Part shown: positions 1 through 5,410 of the stretch, one piece after another | How the letters are laid out: each line of letters starts with the position of its first letter | Numbering within the stretch: position 1 is the stretch's first letter | DNA from: a virus | Strand: one strand, 5' to 3' | IMG/VR virus record: IMGVR_UViG_3300046457_000179 | Coordinates: 1-26,018 of that record | DNA length: 26,018 bases | Translations under genes and position numbers: made by a program | Notes under the pieces: model-generated | What the model was told of the DNA's origin: nothing | Seen by the model: only the letters and a program-made list of their open reading frames with translations | Databases searched by the model: none

Positions 1-615
1 ATCACGCTCTCTGGATTCTTGGCCGGAGCACTATCAAAGATTTCTAAAAAATTACTGAACAACTCTGATTTTGACTTAGCAAACTTTGTTATTCAAAAAG
101 TTTCTGAAGCAGCAACCAAGTGGATTGAAAAAGAACTTCTTAACGGTACAACTAATAAAATTGCTGGATTAAGCACAGTTACTCAAACAATCACCACAGC
201 TAGCGCTACAGCGTTAACGACTGACGAATTGATTGATGTACAAGAGACAGTTCCAGATGTATTTCAAAGTGGTGCAATCTGGATCATGAACAAAAATACT
301 CGTAAGGTAATTCGTAAATTTAAGGATGCTGACGGAAATTACCTATTAAACAGAGATCTTTCTGCTAAATGGGGATATACTCTTCTAGGTAAAGATGTCT
401 ACACCTCTGACAATATGTCTGCAATAGCTACAGGGAAAACCGTTATTTATTATGGAGATATGTCTGGATTAGCGGTTAAAGTAGCCGAAGAAGTAAATAT
501 TGAAGTCTTACGCGAAAAATACGCTACTCAGCACGCCATTGGTGTTGTTGCATGGTTAGAAATGGATGCTAAGATTGAGAACGCTCAAAAAATTGCCAAG
601 CTAAAAATGGCTTAA
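1..615 (+). CDS. Major capsid protein, HK97 family (3' part)
   Basis: The frame is open from the first base, so this is the C-terminal part (about 204 residues) of a gene that starts outside the window. The sequence shows the late features of HK97-fold capsid proteins: a conserved stretch around 'TVPDVFQSGAIWIMN', then 'LGKDVYTSDNM' and 'VIYYGDMSGLAVK', and an A-domain-like end (family knowledge). The protein builds the icosahedral head. It is followed within 10 bases by an intrinsic terminator and then by the head-tail connector genes, the usual order in tailed phages of Gram-positive bacteria. Nothing looks truncated at the 3' end. The internal TTG at 19 is not a real start. I am confident of the family but cannot say whether a propeptide or scaffold domain is present. 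Confidence 0.9.
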   Translation: MTLSGFLAGALSKISKKLLNNSDFDLANFVIQKVSEAATKWIEKELLNGTTNKIAGLSTVTQTITTASATALTTDELIDVQETVPDVFQSGAIWIMNKNTRKVIRKFKDADGNYLLNRDLSAKWGYTLLGKDVYTSDNMSAIATGKTVIYYGDMSGLAVKVAEEVNIEVLREKYATQHAIGVVAWLEMDAKIENAQKIAKLKMA

Positions 616-621
616 TGTTTT

Positions 622-649
622 GGAGATGGGTTTTTCCTGTCTCCTTTTT
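622..649 (+). terminator. Intrinsic terminator after capsid gene
   Basis: A 9-bp stem (622-630 with 636-644, including two G-U pairs) closes a loop of five T and is followed by a run of T. It lies directly after the capsid stop codon. Partial termination here would give more capsid mRNA than downstream connector mRNA (inference). Confidence 0.8.
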
Positions 650-673
650 ATTTGGTTAAAAGGGGTGAAAACT

Positions 674-832
674 TTGAAGGTTAAAGCACTGCTGAGCTTT
701 GCTGGCGTGGTGACTATGGGAGCAAACGAAGTTAAAGAAATAAAGAATAAAGAAGTTTATGAAGATCTTCTTCGTGCAGGATATGTTGAGGAAGTGAAGA
801 GCAGCAAGAAGGTGAAAACTGATGATAATTAG
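674..832 (+). CDS. Small head-region protein, function unknown
   Basis: This gives a 52-residue protein if it starts at TTG 674, which I chose because AAAAGGGGTG lies seven bases upstream. An upstream in-frame ATG at 620 would translate through the terminator hairpin and is rejected. The product starts MKVKALLSFAGVV and contains 'EVYEDLLRAGYVEEV', then a lysine-rich tail. Short proteins of this pattern are common between capsid and connector genes in Firmicutes phages (memory of phage gene order). Its 3' end overlaps the next gene by 11 bases, so the two are likely translationally coupled. No enzymatic motif, membrane segment or cysteine pair is visible. Function is not known to me. Confidence 0.7.
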   Translation: MKVKALLSFAGVVTMGANEVKEIKNKEVYEDLLRAGYVEEVKSSKKVKTDDN

Positions 833-1106
833 TGAGGTAGGCATTCAGGACCTGAAAGACTATGCCAATGTTTACCACAATGAAGATGATCAGCTTTTCT
901 CTAGCATTCTACCGGCTTGTAAATCGTATATCAAAGGATATACCGGATTAGATGAGACTAAAATAGATGAACACGAAGACATAACAATTGCATTAATGGT
1001 ACTGGCTAATGAATTGTATGATAACAGGTCATTCACTGTGGAAAATAACAAAGTGAACATGGTGGTAAAATCCATTCTTGATATGCACTCGGTGAACCTG
1101 CTATGA
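822..1106 (+). CDS. Head-tail connector protein (gp6/gp15-like)
   Basis: A 94-residue, mostly helical protein with the pattern of the phage QLRG/gp6-like connector family: an N-terminal 'IQDLKDYANVYHNEDD' helix, then 'LPACKSYIKGYTG', then an 'ITIALMVLANELYDNR' helix. Such proteins form the ring beneath the portal (family knowledge, SPP1 gp15/HK97 gp6 type). The ATG overlaps the end of the previous gene, and its own stop overlaps the ATG of the next (ATGA at 1103). This tight coupling is typical for connector genes made in stoichiometric amounts. Length fits the family (about 90-110 residues). No oddities are seen. Confidence 0.8.
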   Translation: MIISEVGIQDLKDYANVYHNEDDQLFSSILPACKSYIKGYTGLDETKIDEHEDITIALMVLANELYDNRSFTVENNKVNMVVKSILDMHSVNLL

Positions 1107-1435
1107 CAAGATTTAAGATTAATCCAGGTAGTTACCGTCACATAATTGTCTTTCAGCAAATGTCTTCCACACATAATTCTTATGGTGAGAATACTGAAGA
1201 GTGGACAGATATTATGAAAACGAGAGCCGGTATTTATCCGATCAGTGGGAGAGAGTTTTTTTCGTCAGAAACCGTAAATAGCGAAGTATCCCACAAGGTT
1301 AATACTCGGTTTATTAAAGGGATTACTCCTGATATGCGCGTTAAGTTTGATGGTCGATTGTTTAGTATCATCTCAATAATAAACTTCCAAGAGAAGAATG
1401 TGGAATTGCAACTTCTGTGTAAGGAAGTGATCTAA
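1103..1435 (+). CDS. Head closure / head-tail adaptor protein
   Basis: A 110-residue protein that fits the phage head-tail joining family (PF05521; SPP1 gp16 type). It begins with 'INPGSYRHIIVFQQ', the characteristic opening strand ('R..I..Q'). It continues through 'YGENTEEWTDIMKTRAGIYP' and 'SGREFFSS' and ends in beta strands around 'MRVKFDGRLFSI'. The family closes the filled head and docks the tail. The start overlaps the stop of the connector gene by four bases, and the stop shares a base with the next ATG. Both sequence pattern and position support the call. Confidence 0.85.
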   Translation: MTRFKINPGSYRHIIVFQQMSSTHNSYGENTEEWTDIMKTRAGIYPISGREFFSSETVNSEVSHKVNTRFIKGITPDMRVKFDGRLFSIISIINFQEKNVELQLLCKEVI

Positions 1436-1899
1436 TGGCTAGCAGTACACATATTGAGGGATTAGCAGAACTGGAACGTCAGTTTAGAAGGTTAGAGAAG
1501 TTTCCCAAGAGCAAAGTCGGTAAGGCTGCCAATGCTGGGATGAAAGAACCTTTAAAGGATGCTAAAAGTCACGCTCCAGTGGATATGGGTGTTTTGAAGA
1601 AGGGGATTATCAAGATTAAGGAAAAGTCTCCTCGCTCTAAAGCCAAGGTTGTCTATCGAGTAGTATTTGATAGGGGTTATAATCATGCTTTTCAGAAACC
1701 AATCAAAGAGCCAGGTAAGTTCGGTGGTAAAAAAGACACGGCTTACTATCCTGTATCTCAAGAGTTTGGTTTCAAGACAGCTAATGGTTATGTCCCTGGA
1801 TTCAAATTCATCCAAAAGGCATTGGAAGAAAATCAAACATCGTCACAAAAGAAGATTGTGGAAGTATTAAGAAAAGAAGTAGATAAGTTGTTAGAGTGA
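1435..1899 (+). CDS. HK97 gp10-like tail completion protein
   Basis: A 154-residue basic protein with the hallmarks of the HK97-gp10 family (PF04883). There is an N-terminal 'IEGLAELERQFRRLE' helix, then 'AANAGMKEPLKDAKSHAPVDMGVLKKGI' (the conserved '.AP.D.G.LK..I' signature, residues about 32-60). Near the end is 'FGFKTANGYVPGFKFIQKALEE', matching the conserved 'P..F...A' end. The protein acts at the neck, between head closure and tail terminator proteins (family knowledge). It is coupled to the previous gene through a shared base. A clear GGAAGTGA ribosome binding site precedes the ATG. Confidence 0.85.
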   Translation: MASSTHIEGLAELERQFRRLEKFPKSKVGKAANAGMKEPLKDAKSHAPVDMGVLKKGIIKIKEKSPRSKAKVVYRVVFDRGYNHAFQKPIKEPGKFGGKKDTAYYPVSQEFGFKTANGYVPGFKFIQKALEENQTSSQKKIVEVLRKEVDKLLE

Positions 1900-1909
1900 G
1901 GTGAAATCA

Positions 1910-2290
1910 ATGAACTTTGAAGAAGCTTTGAGACATGAGTTAAGCACAATCACAGGGGTACAAGACAAGGTTTATCCTGTATTTGCTGAAGAGGGGATCA
2001 AACCGCCTTTTGTTATTTACGTATCCTCAGAAGGGGTACCAGATATGACATTTGATGGATATCTAACAAGTATGGAATTAGAGTGTGAGATTCATGTGGT
2101 CCATACTGGTTACAGTGAAATGAAAGTATTGGTCAAAGAGGTTTTATCAAAATTACTAACCTTTTATGGTCGTTCAATAGGAATCGATGGACCTTTTATC
2201 AGAAGCTTGTCTTTTGATAGACCGACAGAGGTTCATGAAAAGGAAGTAGGATTTTACAGAAGTTCGTTTGATATTAATGTGAGGTTATAG
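1910..2290 (+). CDS. Tail terminator / completion protein (DUF3168-like)
   Basis: A 126-residue protein from ATG 1910, chosen because GAGGTGA ends about eight bases upstream. An in-frame GTG at 1901 is part of that ribosome binding site. The pattern resembles DUF3168/gp17-type tail terminators: an N-terminal 'EEALRHELSTITGVQDKVYP' helix, 'PPFVIYVSS' and an alternating-strand 'ELECEIHVVH', with 'FYRSSFDINVRL' at the end. This family caps the tail tube before head joining. Position just upstream of the major tail protein is as expected. The assignment rests on pattern and gene order, not on a search. Confidence 0.75.
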   Translation: MNFEEALRHELSTITGVQDKVYPVFAEEGIKPPFVIYVSSEGVPDMTFDGYLTSMELECEIHVVHTGYSEMKVLVKEVLSKLLTFYGRSIGIDGPFIRSLSFDRPTEVHEKEVGFYRSSFDINVRL

Positions 2291-2301
2291 GGGGTTATTA
2301 A

Positions 2302-2688
2302 ATGCCAACAGTAGCAATGGGAACATCGATTAAGAAAGCAGCAGGCACAGCGATTGCATCTCTGACATCAATTGCAGGGTTAGAACTTTCAGCAGATACG
2401 ATTGAAACTACAGCTCTTGATAGTGTGGGCGGTTATCGGACATTTGTTCAAGGGTTAAAGGATGCAGGAGAAGTTTCAATCTCAGGTTTTTTTGACTTTG
2501 CTGCTCACAATGCGATTCTAACAGATTTTAACGCTGGAACATCTGCCTCTTATGTAATTACGTTCCCTGGAGGAAAGACTTGGACGTTTGATGCGGTGGT
2601 TACAGGATTTTCAACAGGTGCTGAATTAGAAGATCTTGTTTCATTTGAAGGTACTTTCAAGGTTAGCGGAAAACCAGTATTAGCATAA
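2302..2688 (+). CDS. Major tail (tube) protein, copy 1
   Basis: A 128-residue, threonine- and glycine-rich beta protein typical of siphovirus tube proteins. Features are 'LTSIAGLELSADTIETTALDS', 'GYRTFVQGLKDAGEVSISGFF', 'TWTFDAVVTGFSTGAELEDLVSFEGTFKVSGKP'. The 'SADTIETT', 'G..D.GEVS..G' and 'G..K.SGKP' elements belong to the phage tail tube protein family (family knowledge). It polymerises into the hexameric-ring tube around the tape measure protein. Copy 2 follows 17 bases after its stop. The GGGGG ribosome binding site is well placed at 2291-2296. The two copies differ mainly in the region facing 'DFAAHNAIL' and in a short loop before 'KTWTF'. Confidence 0.9.
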   Translation: MPTVAMGTSIKKAAGTAIASLTSIAGLELSADTIETTALDSVGGYRTFVQGLKDAGEVSISGFFDFAAHNAILTDFNAGTSASYVITFPGGKTWTFDAVVTGFSTGAELEDLVSFEGTFKVSGKPVLA

Positions 2689-2705
2689 TAGGAGGTTATT
2701 AAACT

Positions 2706-3113
2706 ATGCCAGTAGTAGCAATGGGAACAACACTTAAAAAGGGTGCAACCGCGATTGCGGAATTGACATCTATTGCCGGTCTTGAGTTATCAGCTGATAC
2801 GATTGAGACCACTGCGATGGACTCAGCCAATGGATATCGAACATTTGTGGGTGGGCTTCGAGATGCTGGAGAAGTTTCAATCAGTGGAAGTTTTAATGCT
2901 ACAGCACATCAACCATTATTAACAGATTTTGAGGCAGGAACATCAACCTCTTACACAATTGAGTTTCCTGATCGTTTGACTACCAGTGGAACTAAATGGA
3001 CCTTCACAGCGGTTGTTACTGGGTTTTCAACAGGCGCGGAATTAGAGGACTTAGTTTCGTTTGAGGCAACACTCAAAGTCAGCGGAAAACCTACATTGAC
3101 AGCAGCGGTTTAA
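2706..3113 (+). CDS. Major tail (tube) protein, copy 2
   Basis: A 135-residue paralogue of the gene before it, identical at about three quarters of aligned positions by eye. It has the same 'SIAGLELSADTIETTA' start and 'VVTGFSTGAELEDLVSFEA' end. It carries a four-residue longer loop before the 'KWTF' strand ('DRLTTSGT') and three extra residues at the C terminus. A strong TAGGAGG ribosome binding site overlaps the stop of copy 1, so both are probably well expressed. Synonymous divergence is substantial, which argues against a recent copying event. Both reading frames are intact. Either may make the tube, or the two may form a mixed or two-zone tube (inference). Confidence 0.88.
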   Translation: MPVVAMGTTLKKGATAIAELTSIAGLELSADTIETTAMDSANGYRTFVGGLRDAGEVSISGSFNATAHQPLLTDFEAGTSTSYTIEFPDRLTTSGTKWTFTAVVTGFSTGAELEDLVSFEATLKVSGKPTLTAAV

Positions 3114-3137
3114 TAAAAATAGTGGAGGATTTTATCA

Positions 3138-3464
3138 ATGACAAAATCAATCGAAAAAAATGATGTCGTGGTGATCAACTTAGATCGGCCACGTTTTTTG
3201 CGTTATGGACATAGAGCCTTGAAAAAGCTTGGTGCATTAACTGGAAAAGGATTAGCTGATCTAGGTGAGAATGACTTTGATTTAGAAGAGATGGAAAAGA
3301 TAATTTATTGCGGTTTGTTATCCGATGCAAAGGAAAACGGCGAAACTCTTAAGTTAGAGGATATGGAAGATTTATTAGACCAAGCTGAGTCTTACAATGA
3401 ACTACTAGAAGCAATGAATCTCGCATTAACTAACGCTTTTGGACCTGGTGACGAAAAAAACTAA
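3138..3464 (+). CDS. Tail assembly chaperone (G product)
   Basis: A 108-residue acidic, helical protein located between tube and tape measure genes, the position of the lambda gpG-type chaperone. It starts 'MTKSIEKNDVVVINLDRPRFLRYGHRALKKL' and ends in a flexible 'FGPGDEKN'. The last codons contain the slippery heptamer A AAA AAC (3455-3461) directly before the TAA stop. A -1 shift there continues into the downstream open frame to give the G-T form. Such chaperones hold the tape measure protein during tail assembly (family knowledge). A GGAGG ribosome binding site precedes the ATG. Confidence 0.85.
   Translation: MTKSIEKNDVVVINLDRPRFLRYGHRALKKLGALTGKGLADLGENDFDLEEMEKIIYCGLLSDAKENGETLKLEDMEDLLDQAESYNELLEAMNLALTNAFGPGDEKN
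3455..3461 (+). promoter_or_regulatory. Programmed -1 frameshift slippery site A AAA AAC
   Basis: In the frame of the chaperone gene the codons read GAA AAA AAC TAA, giving the classical A AAA AAC heptamer immediately before the stop. A one-base backward slip reads AAA AAA C and joins the next open frame without a stop until 3793. Gene position and the site together make programmed frameshifting very likely. Confidence 0.88.
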
Positions 3465-3793
3465 CACAGGATAGCGGAGAGGATGGGGAGTGGGACTGGG
3501 AAGCCTCCTTGACCTCTGCTATCCACATGGGAATAAGCATAGCCCAATACGATGAAATGACACCGTATGAATTGAGCCTCTTTGCTCGTATTTATAACGA
3601 AAAACAGCAACGAGACAACGAAGAAAAGTTAACGCTCGTTTGGTTAGGTGAATATTGGCATCGACTTAAAAAATTACCTACTATGAATGAGGCACTAGGT
3701 AGGAAAGATGAACCTAAGCAACCAATGACGGATGATGAAATGCTTGAAACGGTTAAGAAATTAAATGCTAAGTTTGGTGGAATAGTTGAATAG
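3461..3793 (+). CDS. Tail chaperone T extension (made by -1 frameshift)
   Basis: Reading from the slippery site in the -1 frame gives 'KLTQDSGEDGEWDWEASLTSAIHMGISIAQYDEM' and then a helical domain that includes 'ELSLFARIYNEKQ' and 'VWLGEYWHRLKKLP'. It ends 'KKLNAKFGGIVE'. No good ribosome binding site precedes the TTG at 3509, so I regard this as the T part of a G-T fusion (3138-3461 joined to 3461-3793, about 218 residues) rather than an independent gene. In lambda-type tails the T domain recruits tail tube protein while the G part coats the tape measure. 'MTPYELSLFARIYNEK' resembles the usual gpGT C-terminal domain of Firmicutes phages. Confidence 0.82.
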   Translation, partial: LTQDSGEDGEWDWEASLTSAIHMGISIAQYDEMTPYELSLFARIYNEKQQRDNEEKLTLVWLGEYWHRLKKLPTMNEALGRKDEPKQPMTDDEMLETVKKLNAKFGGIVE

Positions 3794-3841
3794 ACCATAT
3801 TGTGTAAGTCAACGAAATGGTCTGAGGGGGTGGTTTTACCA

Positions 3842-3908
3842 ATGGCCTTAAGAAACCTATTGGTACGTTGAACGAGTTGGCGCAGATGTATCAGGACTAC
3901 AAAAGGGA
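3842..3908 (+). other. N-terminal coding sequence of tape measure, out of frame
   Basis: GAGGGGGTGG (3824-3833) sits eight bases before ATG 3842, the natural start for the tape measure gene. That frame reads nine codons and hits TGA at 3869. From 3852 the frame of the downstream gene reads 'ETYWYVERVGADVSGLQKG', a typical tape measure N terminus leading straight into 'MKQAQSQL'. Removing one base near TTAAGAA (3847-3853) would restore a single open frame, 'MALETYW...'. So either a one-base insertion (or four-base TTAA insertion), a sequencing error, or a +1 recoding event is involved. Confidence 0.7.
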
Positions 3909-4205
3909 ATGAAACAAGCCCAATCTCAACTCAACGGATTTAGTAAAAGCGTCAAAGGGATTAAAGGGAAAATCGTAGGAGCTTTGGCGACTATTGGATC
4001 TGGTCTATACATTAAAGGCGGCATTGTGCAATCGGCTGAACTGGCTAACACACTTTCATTAAATTTCAAACAATTTGCTACAAGCCAAAAAGACTTATTA
4101 GAAAAAACTACTAAAATGATGGAAACAGCTGCAGTTATTGCTAGTAAGCGAGGAATGGCAATGACGGAGGTTTCAGACCGGATCCGATCAGCGATGAACC
4201 AATAA
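3909..4205 (+). CDS. Tape measure protein, upstream exon
   Basis: This frame encodes the N-terminal part of the tape measure protein: 'MKQAQSQLNGFSKSVKGIKGKIVGALATIGSGLYIKGG', then 'LANTLSLNFKQFATS' and 'ASKRGMAMTEVSDRIRSAMNQ' before TAA at 4203-4205. The last segment is the well-conserved start of the tape measure core and is obviously unfinished. Its continuation, 'ELGVNVRATAIMQSDAYK', is found 1.2 kb downstream at 5413. ATG 3909 has AAAAGGGA touching it and is unlikely to be the true start (see 3842-3908). If the intervening element is spliced at U4203 and G5410, the codons join as CAA TAT GAA (Q-Y-E) without a stop. Confidence 0.8.
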   Translation: MKQAQSQLNGFSKSVKGIKGKIVGALATIGSGLYIKGGIVQSAELANTLSLNFKQFATSQKDLLEKTTKMMETAAVIASKRGMAMTEVSDRIRSAMNQ

Positions 4206-4390
4206 GCCGATGGGGCAAACATAGCTGCCCTCTAAAACAGAAATGTTTTAGTAAGAAATCGGGCAATATCGGTGGAGGCTAAACCGGCAAAATATGGTAT
4301 AATGCGGGTAAGGGATAGATTTGAATTAGCTACTCAAATCGAAAGGTGTCTAGCCTAAGATGCCTTCCCTTGCATGGATATTAGGCAAAT

Positions 4391-4410
4391 AACACTTAGG
4401 CGGTGTTTTT
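4391..4410 (+). promoter_or_regulatory. Hairpin over the endonuclease ribosome binding site
   Basis: AACAC (4391-4395) pairs with GTGTT (4403-4407), placing the only Shine-Dalgarno-like stretch, AGGCGG (4398-4403), in and next to the loop, ten bases before ATG 4414. Sequestering the start of intron-encoded endonucleases is well known for T4 introns. Applying it here is inference. Confidence 0.45.
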
Positions 4411-4413
4411 GTT

Positions 4414-5151
4414 ATGCAAGAAACAGTATTTATGATTTATAAAATTGAATGTGTTGCCAATGGGAGAGTTTACATTGGGCAGTCTAAGAACTGGCGTAAA
4501 CGATGGAACGAACACAAGCGACATTTGCAGAATGGGACACACCGTTCCAAGAAATTGCAAAGGGCTTGGGATAAATACGGAGCTGATAAATTCGAGCACA
4601 CCATCATCCAAACTTGCACAGAGCACGAAGTAGATGAGCGTGAAATTTACTGGATATCAGAATATGATTCTACAAATAAATTAAAAGGGTTCAATACCGA
4701 AAGTGGAGGATCGACAAATCCAATGATGTCTGAGGAGGCCCGCAAAAATAACTCCGAAGCACAGAGAAAGAGATATCATCTTTCATCGGTATACCTCAAT
4801 TCGCCAGAAGCTATTGAGAAGCGAAGGGTAGCTCATATAGGTAAAAAACGAGGGGAAATCACCAGAAATAAACTTAGCGAAAAGGCAAAGCAACGCGTGG
4901 GTGAAAAAAATCCCTTTTTCGGAAGAGAGCATTCTACCGAAACAAAGGGAAAAATAAGTAATAAAAAACGCGGTGTTAGCAATCCGAAAAAATATAAACC
5001 ATTAATCGCTATTAATATCGCAACTGGTGAACAATTGATTTTTAATAGTAGATTAGAGGCTGAACAACACGGTTTTAGACGTGGTGGAATTTGTGAAGTG
5101 CTGCGAGGGAATTTCAAACAGTATAAAGGATATACTTTTAGAGAAGGCTGA
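4414..5151 (+). CDS. GIY-YIG homing endonuclease with NUMOD domains
   Basis: A 245-residue protein. The N-terminal GIY-YIG nuclease fold (residues about 7-90) shows 'MIYKIECVANGRVYIGQS', with the first glycine replaced by methionine. It also has 'WRKRWNEHKRHL' with the catalytic-type arginine, and 'DEREIYWI' with the metal-binding-type glutamate. Then follow helices with NUMOD3-like DNA-binding units (one clear: 'KNPFFGREHSTETKGKIS') and a C-terminal NUMOD1/IENR1-like helix-turn-helix ('LEAEQHGFRRGGICEVLRGN'). This is the layout of I-TevI-type intron endonucleases, which spread the intron to empty alleles. ATG 4414 is taken as start; ATG 4432 is a second candidate. A terminator-like hairpin overlaps the stop codon. 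Confidence 0.88.
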   Translation: MQETVFMIYKIECVANGRVYIGQSKNWRKRWNEHKRHLQNGTHRSKKLQRAWDKYGADKFEHTIIQTCTEHEVDEREIYWISEYDSTNKLKGFNTESGGSTNPMMSEEARKNNSEAQRKRYHLSSVYLNSPEAIEKRRVAHIGKKRGEITRNKLSEKAKQRVGEKNPFFGREHSTETKGKISNKKRGVSNPKKYKPLIAINIATGEQLIFNSRLEAEQHGFRRGGICEVLRGNFKQYKGYTFREG

Positions 5152-5171
5152 CCGCATCAGTCTTCTTTTTT
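5142..5171 (+). terminator. Terminator-like hairpin overlapping endonuclease stop
   Basis: A 10-bp stem (5142-5151 with 5157-5166, one G-U pair), loop CCGCA, followed by five T. The stop codon of the endonuclease lies in its 5' arm. If it works as a terminator it would cut off the rest of the tape measure and tail operon, so it may be an intron helix or be only partly active. Confidence 0.6.
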
Positions 5172-5410
5172 GTCGGCAAGTTAATACCGAGGTAAAGCAC
5201 ACTTAAAAAGGTGTGGCTCACCGTAACGCATAGGTACTGAACCTGTGCTTTTTTATTGCACAGAATATAATGTACCCACGAGTGTCCGGCACCTGACCGC
5301 ATAACGGCGAAGGTGAAAATGTATGCTGAACCGAGGATGGATTGACATCCTATTATGCGGCGAAAGCCCCGGAAGTAGAGGATAAAAAGCCTTTACGATA
5401 ACAAATTGAG

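Larger units (their letters stand above)
4204..5410 (+). other. Putative self-splicing intron with homing endonuclease
   Basis: This about 1.2-kb insertion splits the tape measure gene. It has about 210 bases of non-coding DNA, the endonuclease gene (4414-5151), and about 260 further non-coding bases. Both flanks are rich in perfect short helices, for example 4206-4211/4258-4264 enclosing two hairpins, 4318-4324/4334-4340, 5228-5235/5241-5248, 5290-5315, 5334-5351, a GAAA-capped hairpin at 5359-5368 and 5375-5396. 'AATGCGGGTAAGG' at 4301 looks like a group I P element. I found no R/S (P7) motif and no convincing P1 guide, so the class is open. The ends given satisfy the U-exon/G-intron rule of group I and keep the gene open, but other junctions are possible. 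Group II and IStron are not supported: no reverse transcriptase or TnpB is present. Confidence 0.6.

Noticed and set aside
620-832. Longer start at ATG 620 for the small head-region protein
   Set aside because: It would translate through the terminator hairpin; TTG 674 has the ribosome binding site.
2302-3113. Tandem tail proteins as an assembly artefact
   Set aside because: The two copies differ widely in synonymous sites and in a loop insertion, so they are genuine separate genes.
4396-4626. Minus-strand frame opposite the endonuclease start
   Set aside because: Shadow frame with no initiation signal.
4204-5410. Intein interpretation of the tape measure interruption
   Set aside because: No continuous reading frame, several stops in all frames of the flanks, and no intein splice-site residues.
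4204-5410. IStron or group II intron
   Set aside because: No TnpA/TnpB or reverse transcriptase; no GUGYG 5' end and no domain V hairpin could be found.
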